DNA of 8,520 nt, from assembly GCA_002372135.1 (NCBI GenBank), contig DFIN01000001.1, positions 72,375-80,894 on the forward strand, in the 5' to 3' direction. A model generated the notes under the pieces. It was not told where the DNA came from. It saw only the letters and a list, made by a program, of their open reading frames with translations, and ran no database searches. Shown piece after piece: positions 1 through 7,470 of this stretch. The position numbers were made by a program, and so were the translations under genes. Position 1 is the first letter of the stretch. Each line of letters begins with the position of its first letter. The DNA is from Bacteroidales bacterium UBA3696 (lineage in GTDB: Bacteria > Bacteroidota > Bacteroidia > Bacteroidales > Paludibacteraceae).

Positions 1-1038
1 AGAGCCATTGAAGCCAAAGCCACCGCTACGCTTGCCTTCGCCAACCGTCTCAAAGTAGGGGCTGCATACCACTACCAGACACGTCCCGAAGAGTTTACCC
101 GTACCATAGTCAATGCCTCCCTCGGATATACGTTGCCGCAATTCAGCCCCCGTTGGACCCACTCGTTCCAGTTCTTAGACCTCAGTTATGTCTATTTGCC
201 GTGGATGAGCGATGAGTTTCACGACCGGTTTATCAACAACCAGAACCCCCTCAAGTATTCCTATCAAGACCACTTTATAGAAGCCATTAACTATAGTTGC
301 CGCTATTCGGGCTACAATCGCCAGCAGCCTGCGCGCTCCTATATTACTTTCTACGGCTTTGCCGAGACGGCCGGTAATGTGCTCTATGGTGCCTCCCATC
401 TTTTTCAGAAGTTGCCTGAAGACGGAACGTATAAGATTGGTAATGTGGCTTATTCGCAGTATGTGAAGGCAGACCTGAATTTTACCTACAATCAGGTCAT
501 CACCGAGAAACACCGCCTCGCGTATCATGCCGCTGTGGGCGTGGCAGTGCCGTATGGCAACTCACAGTCCATTCCGTATGAGAAACGTTATTTTGCGGGC
601 GGCAGTAACCATGTACGCGGTTGGACGGCTCGTACCTTGGGGCCGGGTGGCTATCATAGCGACGGTTCGCGAATTGACTACGACAACCAAGCCGGAGATA
701 TTCACCTCGACCTGAGCGTGGAGTATCGCTGGCGAGTGTGGAACTTTATCGAATTGGCGGCTTTTACCGATGCCGGCAATATATGGACGATCCGTGAGTA
801 CGACAGCCAACCGCATGGGGCTTTCTTGCTTGACGAGTTCTATAAACAAATAGCGTGGAGTTATGGATTCGGGGTTCGTCTGGACTTCACGTTTCTTATC
901 TTCCGTGTGGATATGGGGGTTAAACTTTACGACCCCACACGGCTCTATTACGACCAAATGCAGTGGCGTACCGCTGCCAACCACCTCAATTGGAACGATG
1001 ATGTAACCATTCATTTTGCCATAGGCTATCCTTTCTGA
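1..1038 (+). CDS. BamA/TamA-family outer-membrane beta-barrel protein, TamL-like (3' part)
   Basis: This is the C-terminal 345 residues of an outer-membrane beta-barrel protein. The reading frame is open from base 1, so the true start lies left of the window; the TTG at 133 is an internal Leu codon. Seen: alternating hydrophobic/aromatic strands throughout, the loop-6 signature YFAGGSNHVRGW with VRGW at fragment residues 205-208 (codons about 613-624), then LGPGG, and a final strand ending IHFAIGYPF with the terminal Phe expected of barrels recognised by the BAM machinery. Known: the (V/I)RG(F/W) loop is the hallmark of the Omp85 family (BamA, TamA). The overall sequence style (SYQDH, PYGNS, YFAGGSN) matches the Bacteroidota TamL branch, usually a lipoprotein of over 700 residues working with TamB in envelope biogenesis. 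Inferred: TamL rather than BamA, because the POTRA and lipobox regions are not visible. It overlaps rnhB by one base (TGATG), suggesting coupled translation. Confidence 0.88.
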   Translation, partial: RAIEAKATATLAFANRLKVGAAYHYQTRPEEFTRTIVNASLGYTLPQFSPRWTHSFQFLDLSYVYLPWMSDEFHDRFINNQNPLKYSYQDHFIEAINYSCRYSGYNRQQPARSYITFYGFAETAGNVLYGASHLFQKLPEDGTYKIGNVAYSQYVKADLNFTYNQVITEKHRLAYHAAVGVAVPYGNSQSIPYEKRYFAGGSNHVRGWTARTLGPGGYHSDGSRIDYDNQAGDIHLDLSVEYRWRVWNFIELAAFTDAGNIWTIREYDSQPHGAFLLDEFYKQIAWSYGFGVRLDFTFLIFRVDMGVKLYDPTRLYYDQMQWRTAANHLNWNDDVTIHFAIGYPF

Positions 1039-1634
1039 TGCTACAACCTTTTTACATAGCCCACGTGCCGGAGGCAGGCTGCGACGAAGCCGGTCGCGGT
1101 CCGTTGGCAGGCAGCGTATTTGCCGCTGCGGTGATTCTTCCCTTTGATAGCCCACTCAGTGCCGATTGGAACCGACTGAACGACTCCAAACAACTCTCCG
1201 AAAAGGAACGCTATGCCCTCCGACCGCTGATTGAGAAGGAAGCCCTTGCATGGGCGGTGGCGGAAGTAACCGCCGAGGAGATTGACCGTATCAATATCCT
1301 GCAAGCCGCTCTGTTAGCCATGCGTCGGGCGTTGGAGCAACTCACTCCCCAACCGCAACATATTCTGGTGGATGGCAACCGTTGGAAACCGTATGGTTTT
1401 CCTGCTATCCCAGCCCGCACCGTGGTGAAAGGTGATGCCAAGTACCTATCCATTGCCGCCGCGTCCATTCTCGCCAAAACCTACCGCGACGACTATATGA
1501 ACCGCCTAAGCGAACAGTTCCCGCAATATCATTGGAACGAAAACAAAGGCTATCCTACGCCGGCACACTATCAAGCCATTCGGCAATACGGACTCACCCC
1601 CTACCACCGTCGCTCATTCCGCCTATATGCGTAA
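1038..1634 (+). CDS. rnhB: Ribonuclease HII
   Basis: Cytoplasmic endonuclease that cuts the RNA strand of RNA-DNA hybrids and nicks 5' of single ribonucleotides misincorporated in DNA, starting ribonucleotide excision repair. The 198-residue protein has the usual family length and all expected motifs: CDEAGRG (15-21), with catalytic D16 and E17 and the GRG substrate-recognition loop; DSKQLSEKER (49-58); VDGN with catalytic D112; KGD with catalytic D133, matching E. coli D126 by spacing; SIAAASILAKTYRD (138-151); and NKGYPT (169-174) followed by YHRRSF (189-194). The ATG at 1038 sits inside the preceding gene's stop (TGATG). It begins 15 residues before the catalytic Asp, as in E. coli (D16), so the start is well supported. 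No ribosome binding site is apparent, consistent with translational coupling to the barrel gene. Nothing is missing or truncated. Confidence 0.97.
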   Translation: MLQPFYIAHVPEAGCDEAGRGPLAGSVFAAAVILPFDSPLSADWNRLNDSKQLSEKERYALRPLIEKEALAWAVAEVTAEEIDRINILQAALLAMRRALEQLTPQPQHILVDGNRWKPYGFPAIPARTVVKGDAKYLSIAAASILAKTYRDDYMNRLSEQFPQYHWNENKGYPTPAHYQAIRQYGLTPYHRRSFRLYA

Positions 1635-1671
1635 ATCACAACCCTATACATAACCTTAAAAACGAAAATTT
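1635..1671 (+). other. Short A-rich leader between rnhB and the M6 protease gene
   Basis: This 37-base spacer becomes A-rich just before the ATG (TTAAAAACGAAAATTT). A-rich leaders without a Shine-Dalgarno site are usual for Bacteroidota translation starts. I see no TAnnTTTG -7 element here or at the end of rnhB, and no terminator hairpin, so read-through from rnhB is plausible. Experimental transcript data could show a promoter I cannot recognise. Confidence 0.4.
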
Positions 1672-4600
1672 ATGAAGAAACTTGCTACCCTATTTAGTTG
1701 TATTTTAATCACATCAGTCGCCCTGTTTGCGGTGCCTGCCATTCCGGGATATCGCAACTATGTAACCACTGACGGCAAGACGGTCAGTCTGCAAATGGTG
1801 GGTGACGAGTACGGACACTGGCTGCAAGATGCAGACGGAAAGACGTATCAACTAACCGAACAGCAAACCGTTCGTCTCACCTCTCTTACGCCTCGCGAAC
1901 GTAGTAACAAACGCCGCCAAATGCTCTCCAAACGTCGTGCAATGCCCGCCGACGGCATCGACCGCCCGCAAAAAGGCTATGGCACCATCAACTTGGCTCC
2001 GCGCGGCTTGGTCATACTCGTTAATTTCACGGATGTCGCTTTTCAAGCCGAAAATACCAAAGCGGAGATGTATCAGATGATGAACGGCGCATCCTATACC
2101 CACGGCAATACGTATGGTTCTGTTCGCGAGTATTTCCGCACACAGTCTAATGGTACATACGTACCTACTTTTGACGTAGTAGGTCCCGTTACAGTTAAGA
2201 AACAGCAGTCTTACTACGGGCAGAACGATGAAGATGACAACGATATGTATGCCGGCGATTTGATTATTGAAGCGTGCAAAGCCGCCGATGCTGCCGGTAC
2301 GGATTTTACTCGTTATGACAACGATGGCGACGGCTATGTGGATTTCGTCTATGTCATTTATGCCGACAAAGGCGAAGCCGACGGAGGGGCTACCTATACC
2401 GTTTGGCCGCACAACTGGAACATACGCTCCGCTGCGTATTACGGCAATTGTACCTACAATTTCTACTCCGAATGTAAGGTGGACGGGCTGTATATCAACA
2501 GTTATGCCTGCTCGGGCGAACTGAACGGTCGTACCGATAAACGCAACAGTATAGGTACCATCGCCCATGAGTTCGGACACGTACTCGGATTGCCCGACCA
2601 CTATGATACGGGTAATGGTTTGAATAAGCAAGAATATCGTACACCCGGCACTTGGGATATCATGGACTCAGGCAGTTACAACGGGAATGACGACGAAGGT
2701 AATCCGCGATGCGGCACCTGCCCGCCCAACTATAGCGTGGTGGAAAAAGCCCTCTTCGGCTGGGTTACACCCGTTAATCCCGGCAATACAGATGCTCCCA
2801 TAACGCTCAACTACAACGGTTCTGAACAATACAACACCTACCAAATCAATGCATCCGGCACCAAGCAGAGCGTTACCTACGAAGGGGTCAATTACTACAT
2901 CGAGAACCGTCAGCAAATTGGTTGGGATCAGTACCTGCCCGGGCACGGTATGATTGTGTGGTATGTCAATTTTGATGAGGATCTGTGGGTTGCCAACAAA
3001 CCGAATAATACGGAAGGGGAGCCGCGGCTGACCATCCTTTCAGCCAAAGGTTCTCAAACTAATATCGGCACCGTGGCTGATCCTTATCCCGGATACTACG
3101 AAGTTCAATTTGCGTCCTTTGCCAACCGCTCACTGACCCATATCACCGAGCAAAACAACATCGTTACGTGCAATTACCTCAAAGAGGAAATCGAGGAACC
3201 CGTTTCTGCCGATTTCTGCATTCAATCTGCTAACGACCGCTCGGTCTTCTTCACCAAACCTTCTTCGTGGAGCGATGATATTTATGTCTATATGTGGGTG
3301 AACGGAACGACCACCTCTTTGGTCGGTGAATGGCCCGGTGCGCCTGCCGAACAAGTTGGAGCCGGTACGTATCGCTTCCGCGTTCCTTCTACCATAACGT
3401 CCGATATGGACTCGTGGATGATAATATGGAACGACCGGTCATCTCAATCTGCGGACCTTGCTTATGTGAACCATGCACACTATAGCGGCAAGGGAAGCGG
3501 TGCTATCACCATTGGTGCGGAGATTACTACCATTTGCCCCGCCGAGAAAAACCACTTTACATGCGCCGAAGTAAATCAGGTATATGACCGCGTGGAAGGT
3601 AGCCTCAACCCCTTTACCGTGGCATATATCAACGGGACATACAACTATGTCTATGATGCAACGGGTATGACCCTCGTCTATGGGAAACAAAACTGGAGTG
3701 TAGGACAAACCGTTTCCGGCGTAGAAGGATATGCGTATCTCTATCAAACCCTGCCCGAGTTCGCCATAACCAATACGTCTGCCGACTGGACAATAACCAC
3801 CTCCGCCGTACCCGAATTTGAGAAACGAAGCACCATACCGACGGCGGCCGAGGTCAATCAGGTTTACAATTTCCAAAACGTAACCTTCAGCACCGATGTC
3901 AATTTCACCACATCCGCCAAAGGTACTACCTACATGACCATCAATGGAGAAAGGGTCAAATTGTATAATCAGTTCAAAATAGCCCAAACCTTCCAATCAG
4001 ATACGCGCTATTCGCTCACAGGGGCTGTAGGACTATATAACAACGAGGTGGAAGTATTCTTTATCAGTGCCGAAGAATACGTACCCGATACGGTATATAT
4101 AACCATGTCGAATGCGGAATTCGCGGATTATTCTGAAAGCGAAAACTGGTGGCAGATTTACGGTTATGTATCTGACAGCGTGTGGGTTTCTGTGGCATCA
4201 ACCAATGCAAATCACGCAGTAGGAACATTCGATATGTCGCAATTGGATGCCGATTATACAGGTATCGATATCTATCGTTCCGCAACGCAAAACTGGGAGC
4301 ACTCGGCTTTCCAATCCGGTACATTCACCCTATACCTTGACGCGGACGGCTATGCACACCTTAGCGGTACTGCCTATGGGCTGGACGGAACGGTTTATAT
4401 CTTGACCATTGACCAAGCCGTTCCCAATTATCCGACACCCGCCTATCTTGCCAAACGCTATGATGGTTCTGCGAACGTAGTGATGGCTATTCGTTTTGAC
4501 GGCGAGGTATGCAACGACATCTATTTAGTCGGGTCGTATCCTGCCAACAACTGGTCCACCGATGTATCCACCATGGTGCAGATGACTCCCCTGACTGCTT

Positions 4601-7407
4601 ATCCCGGCTGGTATGCCGCACAAATACCCGCTACCGATGCCAATGGCAATCCTGTGCAAGCCAAACCCGTACAACTGATGAATGACGGTACATTCAGCTG
4701 GTTGTACCAAACAGGCGATACGGAATCGTGGGAACATAAGGACGGTAGTTATGCCGATATATCGGCTGGTTACGACGAGGAGGCAGATATTATATGGCCC
4801 GGAGCCGGCTACTATGTATATGTGTCTAAATACTTCAAGAAACATAAGTCGCCTTGCAACGTGGTTTATCACGATTACCGCGTGATGGCGTTTATGCCCG
4901 AGTCGTGTATGGACGATATTCAACCTCATATCACCGGCGATTTCAACAACTGGCAACTCCCGGGCGTAGCCATGACAGTCGCCCAAAGAGATGAACAAGG
5001 TCATCCCGTCCTGTATAAGGTAGAGGTTACAGCCATACAAGGCAGTGAATACCAAATCTGCGGCGGCGATTGGGACAACGGCAAACTGCTATTGAATAAT
5101 ACCTATGTGGGCAACCAAATCTTCCCCGAAGATACAGCCATCAGTCCGCTGGTTATTCATGATTATTCCCAAGCCGTGTATAACGGTTGCCGCACGTTTA
5201 TCAATCCCGACCTGCTTGTATCGGTACCTTACACCTGCTCGTTTGATACCGATGAGGAAAATGCGCCTTGGCAATTTGCTAACGACAGCGTCAACCGCTG
5301 GATTGTCAACGACTCAGCATACTATTCCTCCCCCTACAGTTTGTATATTTCCAACGAGGGGAAAGCCTGGGGCTATACAGCCACCTCTGTCCAAACATCC
5401 TATGCATACGTGTATATGCACTTGGACGAAGGGGTGTATAATGTGCGATTCAATTGCTATGTAGAGGGAGAATACAACTACGACTATCTGTCCGCTTATT
5501 TAGAGCCGTATGAGGGCGTACAACTGACAGGAGGTGCCATCTATGAACCCGACTCGTCCTATGTCCTGATTAGCCGTGCTGCTACTATCTACGGTCGTTA
5601 TGACAACGACGTAACCATATCCCAAGCAGGTACCTACCGCCTCATCTTCATGTGGCACAACGACGGTTCAGTGGCCGGCGAATCGCCCGCCCTTATCGAC
5701 AACATAACCATCGATGAGGTGCGCTGTCGTCGCCCCGGCAACCTCCAAGTAGCCGATGTAACCGAAACGGAAGCCCTCATCGGCTGGACCACATATAGCG
5801 ACGCGGACAAGTACGAACTGATGGTCAACAACCAATCCTATTTCACCACCGAGGATATGTATGTGGTTGAGCATCTGACCCCGGGTACATATTATACAGC
5901 GGGTGTGCGCGCAATATGCGGCAACGATACTTCGCAAACCGTAACCACTTCATTCTCTACCTCGTGCCCGGCATCCTATTCTGTTCCCTATTCCAACGGA
6001 ATGGAAGATGAGCCTTCTTATGTTACTCCCTTGTGCTGGACCATTCACCAAGCCTCCCGCGCTTATTCCTATACCTATGATGGAGCCGCTTGGGCATACA
6101 ATAGCAACAAGTTCCTCCTTGTGGAACGCGAGGTGGAGAACATGGATACCCTTCTTGTGGTGATGCCGGCGTTTAGCGAACCGCTCAACAACCTGCGGCT
6201 GCGCTTCCGCTATCGCACCTATAGTACCGCCACCACGACTCCGCAATTGGTGGTCGGATATGTCACCAACCGATACGACCCTGCGACCTTCGTGCCCACG
6301 GATACGTTAGAACGCCTATCCGTCTATAGCGATGTGCCCACGCAAATCCTGTTTGACAAAGCCCCGCGTAGCGGATACATAGCCTTTACGCTTACCACAG
6401 GCAACTCCGAATTGGGCGAGTACTATTTGGACGATTTCGTAGTGGATAAGATCCCAGATTGCTATGAACCTACCGAACTGGTGATGTCTAACGTTACGTC
6501 CACTTCCGCCTCCGTCAGTTGGACTTCCGACGCTTCGATGTTTACTATTTATTATACCGACGGCACGCAAGTACAAACCAAAGTGTCCACCGAGAACCAT
6601 ATCGAACTGACCGACCTGACCATCAATACGCAATACACGGTCTATGTGATGGCTATGTGCGGCTTCGGACAGATGAGTGGAACCTCGCAACCCGTCGTTT
6701 TCCGCACCTACAGCCAACCCTCCGGCAACAAGAGCGGTCATGACTATATCGACCTTGGTTTGACCTCAGGTACGCTGTGGGCAACGGCCAATGTGGCAGC
6801 CGATGCACCCGAACAAGCTGGTAATTACTATGCATGGGGCGAGATAGATACCAAGTCGTCCTATACGGTTGAGAATAGTCTGACCTACGACAACGCTACC
6901 TACAATTTTGATATCGCCGGCAATCCGCTTTTGGATGCCGCTACTGCCGCTTGGGGCGAACAGTGGCGGATGCCCACCCTTGAACAATGGACCGAACTGG
7001 TAGATGAAGCGCAGTGGATATCGGTACGTATCAACGGCACAGCAGGATTCCAAATCACCGGACAGAACGGCAACAGTCTCTTCCTGCCGGCAGTTGGTAC
7101 GATGGAACATGAGCAACTAACCCTATCCATCCGTGCTTATTACTTCTCATCCACCCCGGATGCAGGCGATGTCGTTTCCGCTTATTGTATGGACGTAGCC
7201 GGTATAACTTCTAAACGTGTGCGCCTGCTCAACCGGTGGTATGGTCTGGCTGTACGACCGGTGGTAGCACCGCGCGACGACCAACCTACCAATCTGAGTA
7301 ATTTGCAAGTCGAAGCCGAACAACCTAAGAAAGTCTTACGCAACGGATTACTCTATATCCTGCGCGGAAATGAGGTGTACGACATTACGGGACGCAAATT
7401 GCAATAA
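1672..7407 (+). CDS. Giant secreted M6-family metalloprotease with multi-module C-terminal region
   Basis: A 1911-residue exported zinc protease. Seen in order: Sec signal peptide (1-20, MKKL, hydrophobic core, likely cleavage after LFA); propeptide with GDEYGHW and a basic cluster (75-89) that could be a maturation site; M6 catalytic domain (about 100-505) with YDNDGDGYVD (D216, D218, D220, possible calcium loop), zinc motif HEFGHVLGLPD (H299, E300, H303, third ligand D309) and Met-turn IMDSGS (M331); CBM26-like starch-binding domain (about 513-607, WPG at 554-556); two OB-like repeats starting CAEVNQVY (631) and TAAEVNQVY (724); an unnamed beta domain (806-917); two carbohydrate-binding-like domains (VGSYPANNW 953-961, TGDFNNW 1088-1094); MAM-like and FN3 pairs (1183-1433, 1436-1680); a Fibrobacter-type paralogous domain (1689-1864, WRMPT 1765-1769); and a short basic tail (1886-1911). 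Known: M6 includes immune inhibitor A. Inferred: extracellular or surface degradation of proteins, with the modules binding glycans or cells. The real substrate is unknown. The gene follows rnhB by 37 bases, and an A-rich leader precedes the ATG. Confidence 0.93.
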   Translation: MKKLATLFSCILITSVALFAVPAIPGYRNYVTTDGKTVSLQMVGDEYGHWLQDADGKTYQLTEQQTVRLTSLTPRERSNKRRQMLSKRRAMPADGIDRPQKGYGTINLAPRGLVILVNFTDVAFQAENTKAEMYQMMNGASYTHGNTYGSVREYFRTQSNGTYVPTFDVVGPVTVKKQQSYYGQNDEDDNDMYAGDLIIEACKAADAAGTDFTRYDNDGDGYVDFVYVIYADKGEADGGATYTVWPHNWNIRSAAYYGNCTYNFYSECKVDGLYINSYACSGELNGRTDKRNSIGTIAHEFGHVLGLPDHYDTGNGLNKQEYRTPGTWDIMDSGSYNGNDDEGNPRCGTCPPNYSVVEKALFGWVTPVNPGNTDAPITLNYNGSEQYNTYQINASGTKQSVTYEGVNYYIENRQQIGWDQYLPGHGMIVWYVNFDEDLWVANKPNNTEGEPRLTILSAKGSQTNIGTVADPYPGYYEVQFASFANRSLTHITEQNNIVTCNYLKEEIEEPVSADFCIQSANDRSVFFTKPSSWSDDIYVYMWVNGTTTSLVGEWPGAPAEQVGAGTYRFRVPSTITSDMDSWMIIWNDRSSQSADLAYVNHAHYSGKGSGAITIGAEITTICPAEKNHFTCAEVNQVYDRVEGSLNPFTVAYINGTYNYVYDATGMTLVYGKQNWSVGQTVSGVEGYAYLYQTLPEFAITNTSADWTITTSAVPEFEKRSTIPTAAEVNQVYNFQNVTFSTDVNFTTSAKGTTYMTINGERVKLYNQFKIAQTFQSDTRYSLTGAVGLYNNEVEVFFISAEEYVPDTVYITMSNAEFADYSESENWWQIYGYVSDSVWVSVASTNANHAVGTFDMSQLDADYTGIDIYRSATQNWEHSAFQSGTFTLYLDADGYAHLSGTAYGLDGTVYILTIDQAVPNYPTPAYLAKRYDGSANVVMAIRFDGEVCNDIYLVGSYPANNWSTDVSTMVQMTPLTAYPGWYAAQIPATDANGNPVQAKPVQLMNDGTFSWLYQTGDTESWEHKDGSYADISAGYDEEADIIWPGAGYYVYVSKYFKKHKSPCNVVYHDYRVMAFMPESCMDDIQPHITGDFNNWQLPGVAMTVAQRDEQGHPVLYKVEVTAIQGSEYQICGGDWDNGKLLLNNTYVGNQIFPEDTAISPLVIHDYSQAVYNGCRTFINPDLLVSVPYTCSFDTDEENAPWQFANDSVNRWIVNDSAYYSSPYSLYISNEGKAWGYTATSVQTSYAYVYMHLDEGVYNVRFNCYVEGEYNYDYLSAYLEPYEGVQLTGGAIYEPDSSYVLISRAATIYGRYDNDVTISQAGTYRLIFMWHNDGSVAGESPALIDNITIDEVRCRRPGNLQVADVTETEALIGWTTYSDADKYELMVNNQSYFTTEDMYVVEHLTPGTYYTAGVRAICGNDTSQTVTTSFSTSCPASYSVPYSNGMEDEPSYVTPLCWTIHQASRAYSYTYDGAAWAYNSNKFLLVEREVENMDTLLVVMPAFSEPLNNLRLRFRYRTYSTATTTPQLVVGYVTNRYDPATFVPTDTLERLSVYSDVPTQILFDKAPRSGYIAFTLTTGNSELGEYYLDDFVVDKIPDCYEPTELVMSNVTSTSASVSWTSDASMFTIYYTDGTQVQTKVSTENHIELTDLTINTQYTVYVMAMCGFGQMSGTSQPVVFRTYSQPSGNKSGHDYIDLGLTSGTLWATANVAADAPEQAGNYYAWGEIDTKSSYTVENSLTYDNATYNFDIAGNPLLDAATAAWGEQWRMPTLEQWTELVDEAQWISVRINGTAGFQITGQNGNSLFLPAVGTMEHEQLTLSIRAYYFSSTPDAGDVVSAYCMDVAGITSKRVRLLNRWYGLAVRPVVAPRDDQPTNLSNLQVEAEQPKKVLRNGLLYILRGNEVYDITGRKLQ
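3562..4080 (+). repeat. Two tandem OB-like protein repeats inside the M6 protease
   Basis: Two blocks of about 90 residues begin with the same signature, AEVNQVY, at residues 632-638 and 726-732, 94 residues apart. Each continues through a small beta-rich domain: the first contains TYNYVYDATGMTLVYG, the second TTYMTINGERVKLYN, and each ends before a new domain boundary. The similarity lies in the opening motif and strand pattern rather than in long identity, so this is an old duplication. The OB-fold assignment is my inference from the pattern, which resembles OB-like domains in other Bacteroidota exoproteins. Confidence 0.55.
5218..6711 (+). repeat. Tandem MAM-like plus FN3 domain duplication inside the M6 protease
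   Basis: Two successive units share the same order. Each opens with SVPY (residues 1184-1187 and 1437-1440, 253 apart), runs through a jelly-roll-like segment ending in a conserved Asp-Asn/Asp-Asp plus Cys junction, and continues into an FN3 domain that starts C-x-x-P (C1352 and C1597, 245 apart). The FN3 domains carry matching cores: VTETEALIGW in the first and VTSTSASVSW in the second. Each FN3 contains a late AICG or AMCG segment. The units have diverged strongly at the residue level, so the duplication is inferred from layout and short shared motifs. Confidence 0.65.
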
Positions 7408-7412
7408 TTTTT

Positions 7413-7444
7413 GTTGGAAGGGTAAAAAAATCAAACTACTTTTG
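7413..7444 (+). promoter_or_regulatory. Putative Bacteroidota-type promoter for pdxJ
   Basis: TACTTTTG at 7437-7444 matches the Bacteroidota -7 consensus TAnnTTTG exactly. GTTG at 7413-7416 lies 20 bases upstream and can serve as the -33 element. Transcription would begin near 7451, giving a leader of about 20 bases before the pdxJ ATG at 7471. The location in the only gap before pdxJ supports the call. Against it, the same octamer occurs by chance inside the protease gene at 2166-2173. Confidence 0.5.
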
Positions 7445-7470
7445 CCGCCGAATTTCAAAAACTCTTTTGT

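Noticed and set aside
133..135. TTG as a start codon giving a 301-residue barrel protein
   Set aside because: The same frame is open back to base 1 with barrel-like, family-consistent sequence, so this TTG is an internal Leu codon.
562..1155. Long minus-strand open frame (197 codons) across the barrel/rnhB junction
   Set aside because: It lies opposite two convincing genes, has no recognisable domain or membrane pattern, and is explained by their codon bias.
1690..1701. Possible lipobox (LFSC, residues 7-10) in the M6 signal peptide
   Set aside because: The Cys precedes the hydrophobic core instead of ending it, and Phe at -2 is atypical. A standard signal peptidase I site after LFA (residue 20) fits better.
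2163..2184. TACTTTTG promoter-like octamer and a 7-bp inverted repeat ACCTACT/AGTAGGT inside the protease gene
   Set aside because: The octamer has no -33 element about 20 bases upstream, lies deep in coding sequence, and both patterns are expected by chance in 8.5 kb.
1852..2631. Minus-strand open frame of 259 codons opposite the M6 catalytic domain
   Set aside because: The + strand encodes the intact zinc protease here; the antisense frame shows no known motif and reads as a shadow.
7390..7416. Possible terminator after the protease gene (CAAATT...AATTTTTG)
   Set aside because: The arms are short, A/T only and imperfect; no GC stem precedes the T-run, so an intrinsic terminator is not supported.
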